A DNA stretch of 13,645 nucleotides from Gammaproteobacteria bacterium (GTDB lineage Bacteria > Pseudomonadota > Gammaproteobacteria > Xanthomonadales > Marinicellaceae). Positions 6,855 to 13,645 of the stretch are shown one piece after another. Position 1 is the first letter of the stretch. Each line of letters begins with the position of its first letter. Position numbers and translations under genes: made by a program. The stretch covers positions 1-13,645 of the forward strand of contig JAUHXW010000044.1 of NCBI GenBank assembly GCA_030426705.1. Direction: 5' to 3'. Under the pieces are notes generated by a model that saw only the letters and a program-made list of their open reading frames with translations, was not told where the DNA came from and did not search any database.

Positions 6855-7819
6855 GATTGGTTACCCGGTTGATACAAAGCCAAGGCCTGCAGACATCGGT
6901 GTTGGTGTGCCTGACCTGATGACATACCGGAATCAAAGCCAGGTAGTACAAGCTGATATTCTGCTTGTTGATGCTCTGCATGTAACACCCAAGCCGTCAT
7001 TCTGGAAAGTTTGAACTCGAGTGAACCGTGATCCATTTGGGTGTAATCAAACAGTAAATTCTTGCCTCGAACCTGATTGAACTCTTTGACCCAGGTTTGA
7101 TCACTTTGGGCTGATTTTTTCCAGGCAATGTCGCGGATGGGATCACCTTGTCGATAGTCTCTGATGCTGCTGAGTTCATCGCCCTTGATGGGTATGGTCT
7201 GTTGCCCATCAGCACCACCATGGTGTGGATAGTCGGGGCAGGGTATTTCGGGTTTGGGGTAAACCAATGCTTTGGCATCGGGAATGCAATAAGCCCAAAC
7301 AGTGAATAAACCAATGGGATAGCGGGTAAAAAACTTGAGTCTGGGAATGGCTTGCCATCCTCGGTGTATGCTTGGGCATGGTAGGGTCAGTTGTGCGGTT
7401 TGGTCGGGTATATTTGAAACGGTTTCAGTGTTGTCAAGTACCGCAAAGATTTGCCACTTTTGATCATTTGAACCCACCGTTATTTTCAGGTTGATATCCT
7501 CGCCCAGAAAAGCAGGTTGAGCCGTCACTTGTTCCAGCCTTAAATTCCTCAAGTTAAAAAAAGTGCGGTAGAGCAAAACTTGTGCCAAACCAAACAACAA
7601 AAAAACCAACATCAAGCTCATGTTGTTGTTAAAATTCAAACCAGCCATCATCATCAAAAACCAGATGGTTGCAAAAAACAAGCCGGGCTTGCTCGGCAAC
7701 ACATAAATCCTGCGCCAATCAAAAGTTACAGGCAGTGATTCTGTACCTCGGCGGTTGAAGAATTGGTTGATTTTTTTTAACAGCCACCGCATATATAAGG
7801 AATGTCTTTGGGTCTTCAT
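6851..7819 (-). CDS. DUF58 domain-containing protein (MoxR partner)
   Basis: A 322-residue protein. Two membrane segments (about 45–60 and 66–86) precede the soluble part. The RYPIGLF motif (166–172) and the DUF58 signature GDELSSIRDYRQGDPIRDIAW (first 20 or so residues from 213) followed by KKSAQ are both intact. DUF58 proteins are almost always encoded beside moxR and are regarded as its substrates or partners; the fold is related to von Willebrand A domains, but the metal-site motif is not obvious here. The gene overlaps tgpA by 4 bases. Upstream it is separated from moxR by 161 bases of unusual composition, and a small ORF there ends in an ATGA overlap with this start. An internal ATG (residue 10, position 7792) is a possible alternative start. 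Confidence 0.92.
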   Translation of the reverse strand: MKTQRHSLYMRWLLKKINQFFNRRGTESLPVTFDWRRIYVLPSKPGLFFATIWFLMMMAGLNFNNNMSLMLVFLLFGLAQVLLYRTFFNLRNLRLEQVTAQPAFLGEDINLKITVGSNDQKWQIFAVLDNTETVSNIPDQTAQLTLPCPSIHRGWQAIPRLKFFTRYPIGLFTVWAYCIPDAKALVYPKPEIPCPDYPHHGGADGQQTIPIKGDELSSIRDYRQGDPIRDIAWKKSAQSDQTWVKEFNQVRGKNLLFDYTQMDHGSLEFKLSRMTAWVLHAEHQQAEYQLVLPGFDSGMSSGQAHQHRCLQALALYQPGNQS

Positions 7820-7968
7820 TCAAATTTGTTCCAGACTAATTTGAAAGCGACCTCAGCAGACATGGCTTTTAACCTCGCGCTCTTCGCCTCTGATTCGCAT
7901 GCGCTCACCAACCGGCTCGGCGGGTCGAGCTGCTCAGCGGCTCTCCTTGGGTCAATCATGGTTAACAT
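7816..7968 (-). CDS. Possible 50-residue small protein in a GC-rich patch
   Basis: An ATG at 7968, 6 bases after AAGGT and shortly after the moxR stop, opens a 50-codon frame (MLTMIDPRRAAEQLDPPSRL..., ending FKLVWNKFE). Its TGA overlaps the DUF58 ATG as ATGA. The layout fits a coupled operon gene. The protein is charged, with no membrane segment or signal, and matches no family I know. About 78 bases (7873–7950) are roughly two-thirds G+C by hand count, far above the neighbours, with small palindromes (GCTGCTCAGC, CGCATGCG). That composition suggests an inserted repeat element that happens to keep a frame open. I cannot decide between a real peptide and a repeat. The opposite strand also has a 60-codon frame here. 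Confidence 0.35.
   Translation of the reverse strand: MLTMIDPRRAAEQLDPPSRLVSACESEAKSARLKAMSAEVAFKLVWNKFE
7873..7950. repeat. GC-rich palindrome-containing patch, probable inserted repeat
   Basis: I count 53 G+C in 78 bases, against visibly AT-rich flanking genes. Inverted repeats include GCTG-CT-CAGC, GCTCG/CGAGC with a 6-base loop, and CGCATGCG. It separates moxR from its DUF58 partner, genes that are normally adjacent. No terminal repeats or target duplication are recognisable, and no second copy is in the window. Confidence 0.4.
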
Positions 7969-7980
7969 TCAAAGACCTTG

Positions 7981-8946
7981 TTAGATGATGGCGGTATCAT
8001 GAACAATGGCTTTGATGATTTCTTTTGCTGGCTTATTGTCCTTGGTGACCAGGCGGTGCCGACAAACCGGATAAAAAGCCCTTTGTACGTCAGCCGGAGT
8101 GATGAAGTCGCGACCAGCCAACATCGCCAAACTTTGTGATAATCTAAAGAGAGACAAACCTGCTCTTGGTGACAAACCATGCAAGATTTCGCTGTGAGTT
8201 CGGGTTTTTTTAACCAGTAATTGTAAATAATCCAAAACCTCATTAGCAGCATGAATGGTCAGTGCTTGTTGTTGCCAACTTCGCAATTGTTCCGGGTTGC
8301 TCAAAGCTGGCAATGATTCTTTGAACGATTGCATGTAGCTTTGACTGTATAGCTGTCGTTCACTTTCTGCGTCAGGGTAGCCTAGGCTCAAACTCACCAG
8401 AAAACGATCTAATTGAGATTGTGGCAAATTGTATGTGCCAGCTTCGTCGATGGGGTTCTGTGTTGCCATCACAAAAAACACATCATCCAGTTGGTAGGTT
8501 TTTCCATCCATGCTCACCTGGTTTTCCGCCATGGCCTCCAGCAAAGCACTTTGGGTTTTAGGGGTTGCCCGGTTGAGCTCGTCCGCTAACAGAAACTGAG
8601 TAAAGATGGGGCCTTTGTGGTAGCTGAAAGTTTGCGTAGGGGCGTCATAAATACTGACACCCAAAACATCACTTGGCATCATGTCGGAAGTTAATTGAAT
8701 GCGGTTGTAATCCATACCAAAAACCTGAGCGATGCTCATGGCCAAAGTGGTTTTCCCCAAACCAGGTAAATCTTCCAATAACACATGTCCACCAGCAATT
8801 AAAGTGGCCACCACAGTTTCAATGGCTTCTGTTTTATCCAATATTTTTTTACCGACAGAGGCAACTATTTGACCAATGAGGTCAGCGTCCGTGATGTTTT
8901 TTTGCGTCAATGGTTCTGATAAATTATTTGTCATGTAGGAAAGCAT
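7981..8946 (-). CDS. moxR: MoxR-family AAA+ ATPase
   Basis: A 321-residue AAA+ ATPase of the usual MoxR length. Walker A is EDLPGLGKTT (58–67), Walker B is FLLADELNR with Asp122-Glu123, sensor 1 is MATQNP (160–165), followed by the family signature GTYNLPQSQLDRF. The lid region near 265–275 has SPRAGLSLFRLSQ. MoxR proteins use ATP to remodel or insert cofactors into partner proteins, often DUF58 or VWA proteins encoded next door, as here. It is the first gene of the minus-strand operon running through DUF58, tgpA, the SIMPL gene and the esterase-like gene. The start used is the first ATG, with AGG four bases upstream; an ATG at residue 5 (position 8934) is also possible. Confidence 0.95.
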   Translation of the reverse strand: MLSYMTNNLSEPLTQKNITDADLIGQIVASVGKKILDKTEAIETVVATLIAGGHVLLEDLPGLGKTTLAMSIAQVFGMDYNRIQLTSDMMPSDVLGVSIYDAPTQTFSYHKGPIFTQFLLADELNRATPKTQSALLEAMAENQVSMDGKTYQLDDVFFVMATQNPIDEAGTYNLPQSQLDRFLVSLSLGYPDAESERQLYSQSYMQSFKESLPALSNPEQLRSWQQQALTIHAANEVLDYLQLLVKKTRTHSEILHGLSPRAGLSLFRLSQSLAMLAGRDFITPADVQRAFYPVCRHRLVTKDNKPAKEIIKAIVHDTAII

Positions 8947-8990
8947 GTGCCTGAATCACTTTTATATTAACATTGCTCAGTACTGTATTC

Positions 8991-9009
8991 ATGTGAAAAT
9001 TTTTCACAT
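8991..9009. promoter_or_regulatory. 19-bp palindrome upstream of moxR, possible operator
   Basis: ATGTGAAAATTTTTCACAT is a perfect palindrome: 9-bp arms around a central T. It lies 45 bases upstream of the moxR ATG in the 134-bp gap after pyruvate kinase. An AT-rich TTAATATAA stretch lies between it and moxR and could hold a −10 box, though I see no convincing −35. Read from the pyk side it has no following U tract, so it is a poor terminator. Binding of a dimeric regulator is inferred. Confidence 0.45.
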
Positions 9010-9080
9010 TTTTAGAATTTTATGCTTAGTTTAGAGCCATTCAGTTGATTAATAGTAGCTTCATTTGGGCAACAGCATGC

Positions 9081-10499
9081 CTATAAAGTTTCAACCCGAA
9101 TTAAGTTGGTGGTGCCAGATTGGCCAAAAGGGACACCCGCGGTGACGACAAATTGATCGCCTGCTTTGGCCATTTTTTGTTCACTGATGACCTTATTGGC
9201 GATTTCAACCATTTCATCACTGCTGCTGGCATCGTGGTTTAAAACCGGATTGATGCCCCAGGATACGGTTAATTGGCAACAGGATTTGAACGAAGGGGAA
9301 ATGGCAATGACATCGGTAGGTATGCGGTTTCTGGCCACCCGTAAAGCGGTGGCGCCTGAGCTTGAAAAACAGCACATCACTTTGGCCAATAAGGTGGTGG
9401 CAATGTGACAGGCGGCAGAAGATACCGCATCAGGTGTATTTTTTTCGGCTTTGAATTTACGCTCCACCATGCGTTTTTTGTAATCACTGTCGGCTTCCAC
9501 AGTTTTGGCAATTTTATCCATGGTTTCAACTGCTTTGATCGGGTGCTGACCGGTGGCGGTTTCTGCAGAAAGCATCACGGCATCGGTGCCATCAAAAATG
9601 GCATTGGCCACATCATTGGCTTCTGCTCTGGTGGGAATGGCGTTTTCAGTCATGGTTTCCAGCATTTGCGTCGCGGTGACCACAGGTTTACCTTTTTCAC
9701 GGGCTTTTCTGATCAGCCGTTTTTGCAACATGGGTACTTTTTCAGGTGATAATTCAACGCCGAGGTCTCCTCTGGCAACCATGATGCCATCGGCGGTTTT
9801 CAGGATTTCTTTGTAATTACGAATGGCGCCAGGCTTTTCAATTTTGGCCATCAATTTAGCTGTCGAATTATTGAGCTTTAAATGTTGCTTTGCCAACAAC
9901 AAATCGTCCCGATTACGCACGAAACTCAAAGCCACCCAGTCCACATCCAGCTCGGCTCCTATGGCAATGTCTTCAATGTCTTTTTCGGTGACAGCAGCGA
10001 TGCTTAAATCAGCATCAGGCACGTTAATACCTTTGTTGTTACTCAAAATCCCACCTCTTTTGACTTCGGTGTGGATGGTGCTTTGTTCGATGGTTTTAAT
10101 TTTTAGGATCAGCTTGCCGTCATCTAACAGCAAGGTATCGCCGACTTTCACATCACTGTATAGTTTTTCATAACTGATACCTACACCTTGTTGATTACCT
10201 AATTTGTTTTTGTTGGGAAACAGGGCAAAACTTTGTCCGACTTTGAGTTCAATTTTTCCCTCAGAAAATTGTCCCACCCTGATTTTTGGTCCTTGTAAGT
10301 CTTGCAGTATGCCAATTAAGACGCCCAGTTCTCTGGCAACACTGCGAATGTTTTCAACATTGATCCGGTGGTCATCGGCAGTACCATGCGAAAAGTTCAA
10401 ACGGAAAACATTAACTCCAGCTTGAATCAAGGCTTTGATGCGCTCCGGAGTTTGGCTGGCTGGGCCCATGGTGGCCACAATTTTGGTTTTGCGTGTCAT
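9081..10499 (-). CDS. pykA: Pyruvate kinase (PykA-like)
   Basis: A 472-residue glycolytic enzyme that converts phosphoenolpyruvate and ADP to pyruvate and ATP in the cytoplasm. Active-site features align with E. coli pyruvate kinases: Arg33, Asn35 and Ser37 in FRLNFSHG, Asp67 and Arg74 in LQDLQGPKIR, Lys219 and Glu221 in MAKIEKPG, VARGDLGVE at 241–249 with Asp245, and TATQMLETM with Thr277. The B domain (about 70–168) and the C-terminal regulatory domain (about 345–472) are complete. The segment GGILSNNKGIN is closer to PykA (type II) than PykF, hence the symbol. It appears monocistronic: the gene upstream is divergent, and moxR follows 134 bp downstream with its own likely promoter. The Shine-Dalgarno before the ATG is weak. 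Confidence 0.97.
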   Translation of the reverse strand: MTRKTKIVATMGPASQTPERIKALIQAGVNVFRLNFSHGTADDHRINVENIRSVARELGVLIGILQDLQGPKIRVGQFSEGKIELKVGQSFALFPNKNKLGNQQGVGISYEKLYSDVKVGDTLLLDDGKLILKIKTIEQSTIHTEVKRGGILSNNKGINVPDADLSIAAVTEKDIEDIAIGAELDVDWVALSFVRNRDDLLLAKQHLKLNNSTAKLMAKIEKPGAIRNYKEILKTADGIMVARGDLGVELSPEKVPMLQKRLIRKAREKGKPVVTATQMLETMTENAIPTRAEANDVANAIFDGTDAVMLSAETATGQHPIKAVETMDKIAKTVEADSDYKKRMVERKFKAEKNTPDAVSSAACHIATTLLAKVMCCFSSSGATALRVARNRIPTDVIAISPSFKSCCQLTVSWGINPVLNHDASSSDEMVEIANKVISEQKMAKAGDQFVVTAGVPFGQSGTTNLIRVETL

Positions 10500-10564
10500 T
10501 CAAAGTTTATCGTTTCAGATGTGTCTATGATATACAGAATTGATGAATAATTCATGTCACAATT

Positions 10565-10572
10565 GCTATAAT
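10565..10572 (+). promoter_or_regulatory. Extended −10 promoter element
   Basis: TGCTATAAT (from 10564 counting the preceding T) combines a perfect TATAAT hexamer (10567–10572) with an upstream TG, an extended −10 that can work without a good −35. No consensus −35 lies at the right distance. Transcription would start near 10579, about 20 bases before the zinc-ribbon gene. A 13-base palindrome ATGAATAATTCAT (10543–10555) just upstream lies between the divergent pyk and zinc-ribbon genes. Confidence 0.5.
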
Positions 10573-10598
10573 CATCGGTTTAATTTCTCGGAGTTGTT

Positions 10599-10997
10599 AT
10601 GGCACTGGTAAATTGCCCAGCATGCAGAACCAAAATGTCGTCGGTGGCTAAAGTCTGTCCCAAATGTGGTTACAGTCGAGATCCGAATGCAGAAATTGAC
10701 CCAGAACAGGTTAAGCTGTTCCAAAAACGACAATTCCGTGACCGCATGTATAAACTGCGTATGCTGAGCTATGTAGCCATGACCATCACCATGATTGGTG
10801 CGCTGCCGATGTTATGGGATTATATCCGTGGTATCGAAGAAGGTGACCCCATTGTGATGCTCGATCATTGGGGTATCTATGCGATTGCTGTAGGCTTTGT
10901 GTTGTATATGGTGATCCGGGTATTTATGGTGCTGGTGCGCCGCAATTACCTACAAAACCTGCCTGATGAAGACAGGCGTGTGCCGCCAGTACAGTAG
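10599..10997 (+). CDS. Small zinc-ribbon membrane protein
   Basis: A 132-residue protein with an N-terminal zinc ribbon formed by Cys6/Cys9 (CPAC) and Cys20/Cys23 (CPKCGY), a charged linker, and two membrane segments (about 54–74 and 90–113) ending in a short basic, Pro-rich tail. The arrangement predicts a cytoplasmic zinc ribbon anchored in the inner membrane. The function is unknown; similar small proteins are common in Gammaproteobacteria. The start is supported by GGAG five bases before the ATG. The gene is divergent from pykA, and its stop codon abuts the sbcB stop codon with no base between them. Confidence 0.85.
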   Translation: MALVNCPACRTKMSSVAKVCPKCGYSRDPNAEIDPEQVKLFQKRQFRDRMYKLRMLSYVAMTITMIGALPMLWDYIRGIEEGDPIVMLDHWGIYAIAVGFVLYMVIRVFMVLVRRNYLQNLPDEDRRVPPVQ

Positions 10998-12410
10998 TCA
11001 ACGTTTTTGTAATACATACTGTTCAACTTGCCGCAAAATAGCCTGTTGTTTCTCTGAATCAGATTGTTGTTTTAATTGCTCAAGATGCTCAAACCACAGT
11101 TTATACGATTCACCATAACGCTGTTCCAATCGGTTTTTTTTGTCCACTTGCCATAAATTCATTTCTTCAGTCGTCATAGAGCCAGGAAAATTCCGGGCTT
11201 TATAACGTTGAATCAACGAGCTCGCTCTGGGGTCAGTAAATTCTTCGGTTTCCCAGGGGATTTGATCGGGTGGTGATTGCCTGATGGCTTCCAGTTTGGC
11301 GCGTTCCTTGAAGCTGAAGAATCCTGAATAAATCATTTCATCGACGTCATTGACCTCGGCATCAAAGCCTTGGTCAAATACTGCGGCGACTTTTTTCTCA
11401 ATGCCGGAAACTGCTTTGATTTGTGCCAAATGTTGCTGGCACAGACCATAATCCAGGCCTATGCGGTTTAAATCCACATCTTTCAATACCGATAAGGGCG
11501 CCACAAACGGGGACTTATTGAGGTGGATGGTTTTCAAATGAATGCGTTCAACACCATCTGGCAAATCCGCCACTGGCGTATAGATGCGATCCTGTATTTC
11601 GTCGGAATCCAAAGCCAGCAAATCTGCCGGGTTGAATTGTAAGTCATAACAAATGATGCCGTTTTTATTGCGTGGATGCATGGCCAGAGGCACAAATACA
11701 CTCAGACAACCACGGTCTGCCGGAATCTTATTGGACACATGCACAATCGGTTGTTGTAACTGCCAGTTAAGCAGGCTTCTGACCGTGTCTTTATTGCGTA
11801 GTTTCAAGGCAAAATCAAACAACTTGGGTTGGTTCTTTTGAAGCAAACGAGCCAATTGAATGGTGGCTTCCACATCGGATAAGGCATCATGCGCCGCTTC
11901 ATGAATCAGACCATTGGCCTGGGCCAAATCTTCCAGTTTAAAACTGGGTTTGCCCGGTTCATGCATGGGCCATTCTATGTTTTCTGAACGTAAAGCATAA
12001 GTGGCACGCACCACATCAATCAAATCCCAGCGTGAATTACCATTCAAATATTCACGCTGATAGGGATCATAAAGATTGCGATAAAACAGCGAACGCACAC
12101 ATTCATCATCAAAACGAATGCTGTTATAACCCACACCACAAGTTTTTTCTTCGCTCAAGATACCATGCACTTTGGCAGCAAACTCATGTTCAGGTAACCC
12201 CTTTTTTTCACACAATTGTGGTGTGATGCCAGTGACCAGACAGGCACCAGGATCTGGTAAATAATCATCCACCGGCTGACAATAAAACATATCAGGCTCA
12301 CCAATTGGGTTTAAATCCTCATCAGTACGAATTCCGGCAAATTGCGCAATGCGGTCATAGCGCGGATTGACGCCAAATGTTTCCAGATCATACCAGTAAA
12401 ATGTGTTCAT
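10998..12410 (-). CDS. sbcB: Exodeoxyribonuclease I (3'–5' single-strand exonuclease)
   Basis: A 470-residue DEDDh-family exonuclease that digests single-stranded DNA 3' to 5' and acts in recombination, mismatch repair and recBCD-related pathways. From this start the catalytic acids are Asp8 and Glu10 (YDLETFG), Asp101 (IRFDDE), His174 and Asp179 (AAHDALSDVEAT). They match E. coli Asp15, Glu17, Asp108, His181 and Asp186 at a constant offset of 7. E. coli ExoI is 475 residues, so the length fits. An ATG 27 bases further upstream (12437) would add MRLLKASFF, but those codons are the two arms of a terminator-like hairpin, so I chose 12410. No Shine-Dalgarno precedes either ATG. TATAAT lies at 12441–12436 on the minus strand and could give a very short leader. 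The gene abuts the convergent zinc-ribbon gene. Confidence 0.96.
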   Translation of the reverse strand: MNTFYWYDLETFGVNPRYDRIAQFAGIRTDEDLNPIGEPDMFYCQPVDDYLPDPGACLVTGITPQLCEKKGLPEHEFAAKVHGILSEEKTCGVGYNSIRFDDECVRSLFYRNLYDPYQREYLNGNSRWDLIDVVRATYALRSENIEWPMHEPGKPSFKLEDLAQANGLIHEAAHDALSDVEATIQLARLLQKNQPKLFDFALKLRNKDTVRSLLNWQLQQPIVHVSNKIPADRGCLSVFVPLAMHPRNKNGIICYDLQFNPADLLALDSDEIQDRIYTPVADLPDGVERIHLKTIHLNKSPFVAPLSVLKDVDLNRIGLDYGLCQQHLAQIKAVSGIEKKVAAVFDQGFDAEVNDVDEMIYSGFFSFKERAKLEAIRQSPPDQIPWETEEFTDPRASSLIQRYKARNFPGSMTTEEMNLWQVDKKNRLEQRYGESYKLWFEHLEQLKQQSDSEKQQAILRQVEQYVLQKR

Positions 12411-12438
12411 AAAAAATGAGGCTTTTAAAAGCCTCATT
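12411..12438 (-). terminator. Rho-independent terminator after the M56 gene
   Basis: AATGAGGCTTTT (12415–12426) and its exact complement (12427–12438) form a perfect 24-base palindrome. On the minus strand it is followed by TTTTTT, which runs straight into the sbcB ATG. It lies 24 bases after the M56 gene stop. The same bases may hold the sbcB −10 box at their upstream edge. Confidence 0.75.
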
Positions 12439-12462
12439 ATAAGTTACCGCTGAACAGTTTTT

Positions 12463-13645
12463 TTATATTTTGACAAACTGCCACAAGCCTTGTTGACGGT
12501 CTACTTTGAGGCCATGCTCTTTGAGCAGCGTATCAAGAAAATCAAAAGCATATACTTTTTCGGCTTTGGCAGTGACGTTGATGCCTTGTAATAATTCAAG
12601 CCCTTGAAGGTCATTAACACCTTCGATAGATTCAGAAATCAACATCACAACACTCATTAATGGGATGTCGTTGAATTCATAACTGACTACAGTACCGTGG
12701 GTTTTAACTGATTTTTCTTCCAGAGATATACTGGTTTGGGTAAATACCGGGTAAGCCACTACCAGCCCGAAAAGTAAACCGGATAAGGTGGTGATTTTAT
12801 TGCTTTTGTGTTTTGATAACATAATAAACCTCTCGTGTTTGTGATAGAAAAAATTTAAAGCATGCGGTGACAGCACAGCAGATAAGTCATTCTTCATCGC
12901 TTTGCCGTACTCTATTCGAGTTTGGGTGTCTGTTTTTTTTAAAACCTGATAATCACAGGACAGTTCTTGATCCAATTGAAATTTTGAATGGGCCAGATAA
13001 ACCAAAGGGTTGAACCAAAAGCATATTCTGAACAGTTCGAACAGCAGTTGAGCCCACAAATCCAGTCGTTTGGCATGCATCAATTCATGCTCAAGAATCA
13101 ATTTTTGTTGTAGGGTGTTATAGCGGTCTTCAAAATCAATCGGTAAATACACGGTGGGTTTAAACAGGCCGCTGATGATTGGGCCTTTGATCCAGTTACA
13201 ACATTTAATCAATACACCAGAATTGACTTTTAGCTGACAAGTTCGTGAATTATTTTTGAGTAATTGATTGAACTTGAGTGCATTGATTAGCCTGATTATG
13301 CTGAATATCAAAATGCCTGCCAGCCAAAGCCAGAAAATTAACTGGATGTAATGGTTGTTGACCAGGGTAGGGCTCGTATAAACGGGCAACATGTCATAGG
13401 TATTGGGTAAATCGACATAGCGTGTGACCACTGCCGGTCTTTCCAATTGAAAAGGGAGAAGTAGTTTAAGTAATGGCAGAACCCATAAGGCATAGGCTAT
13501 ATGAGCGCCAAACAATCGCCTGAAAGGATTGCAAATCAGCAACACCAAAACGATAACCAAACTGGACAATTTGAAGGTAGCTTCATAAATCCGAATAAAG
13601 TAGAAGGCAATTGGAGTAAACCTAACGGTAATAGTTCTATGAACT
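12463..13645 (-). CDS. M56 (BlaR1/MecR1-type) membrane metallopeptidase with STN-like C-terminus, 5' end cut off
   Basis: The frame stays open to the right edge with no ATG, GTG or TTG start above 13569. The TTG at 13569 falls inside the family's first membrane segment (IYEATFKLSSLVIVLVLLIC), so the true start lies outside the window. Counting from the 13569 codon, further membrane segments lie at about 24–40, 74–94 and 262–277. The zinc protease site is HELMH at 161–165 within ILEHELMHAKRLDLWA, with Glu202 in DQELSCDY as third ligand. BlaR1 and MecR1 sense β-lactams through a C-terminal penicillin-binding domain. Here that domain is absent; residues about 290–368 (EFNDIPLMSVVMLI..., INVTAKAEKVYAFDFLDTLL..., HGLKVDRQQGLWQFVKI) resemble an STN (secretin/TonB N-terminal) domain. 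The sensed signal is unknown. A BlaI-type repressor gene would be expected just outside the window. Confidence 0.85.
   Translation of the reverse strand, partial: VHRTITVRFTPIAFYFIRIYEATFKLSSLVIVLVLLICNPFRRLFGAHIAYALWVLPLLKLLLPFQLERPAVVTRYVDLPNTYDMLPVYTSPTLVNNHYIQLIFWLWLAGILIFSIIRLINALKFNQLLKNNSRTCQLKVNSGVLIKCCNWIKGPIISGLFKPTVYLPIDFEDRYNTLQQKLILEHELMHAKRLDLWAQLLFELFRICFWFNPLVYLAHSKFQLDQELSCDYQVLKKTDTQTRIEYGKAMKNDLSAVLSPHALNFFYHKHERFIMLSKHKSNKITTLSGLLFGLVVAYPVFTQTSISLEEKSVKTHGTVVSYEFNDIPLMSVVMLISESIEGVNDLQGLELLQGINVTAKAEKVYAFDFLDTLLKEHGLKVDRQQGLWQFVKI

Noticed and set aside
7802..7984. Plus-strand 60-codon frame in the moxR–DUF58 gap
   Set aside because: It is opposite to the operon, overlaps the moxR stop and the DUF58 start, and has no ribosome site. 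The minus-strand ORF in the same place has better context.
9405..9816. Plus-strand frames of 80–116 codons opposite pyruvate kinase
   Set aside because: They are antisense shadows of a highly conserved gene, with biased residue content and no ribosome sites.

Overview
The window looks like chromosomal DNA of a moderately AT-rich Gammaproteobacterium. The best evidence is the close match of the exonuclease I and pyruvate kinase proteins to their E. coli counterparts, together with a moxR–DUF58–tgpA cluster of the kind known from Pseudomonas. The genus cannot be fixed from the sequence. A Marinicella-like marine lineage would fit, but that is only an impression.

Layout. (1) Positions 1–2990 are a rearranged accessory zone. 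It holds the 3' end of a leucine-rich-repeat protein gene (+), an unrecognised lipoprotein gene (−), and an aliphatic-type nitrilase gene (+). The nitrilase is broken twice: by a ~265-bp MITE-like insertion with perfect 22-bp terminal inverted repeats, and by an in-frame TAG. Two families of short interspersed repeats sit in the two convergent intergenic regions of this zone. Both have two copies in direct orientation, in the order A–H–[lipoprotein, nitrilase]–H–A. (2) Positions 2930–8946 are one minus-strand operon: moxR (AAA+ ATPase), a possible 50-codon ORF in a GC-rich patch, a DUF58 protein, a TgpA-like membrane transglutaminase, a SIMPL-domain membrane protein and a secreted erythromycin-esterase-like protein. 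Right after the esterase stop codon lies a short relic matching the C-terminus of the SIMPL gene. (3) Positions 8947–13645 are mostly housekeeping: pyruvate kinase (−), a small zinc-ribbon membrane protein (+), exonuclease I sbcB (−), and a partial BlaR1/MecR1-type M56 metallopeptidase (−) with an STN-like C-terminal domain.

How the genes work together. MoxR, DUF58 and TgpA are a recurrent bacterial set acting at the cell envelope; MoxR proteins are thought to be chaperone-like ATPases for DUF58/VWA partners. Four-base overlaps or gaps suggest translational coupling from DUF58 to TgpA to SIMPL. The esterase-like gene has its own Shine-Dalgarno sequence and looks like a later addition. I found no complete new defence or mobile system. 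The points most worth a second look are the doubly broken nitrilase with its MITE, the nested A–H–H–A repeats, the SIMPL relic, the GC-rich ORF inside the moxR operon, and the M56–STN fusion.
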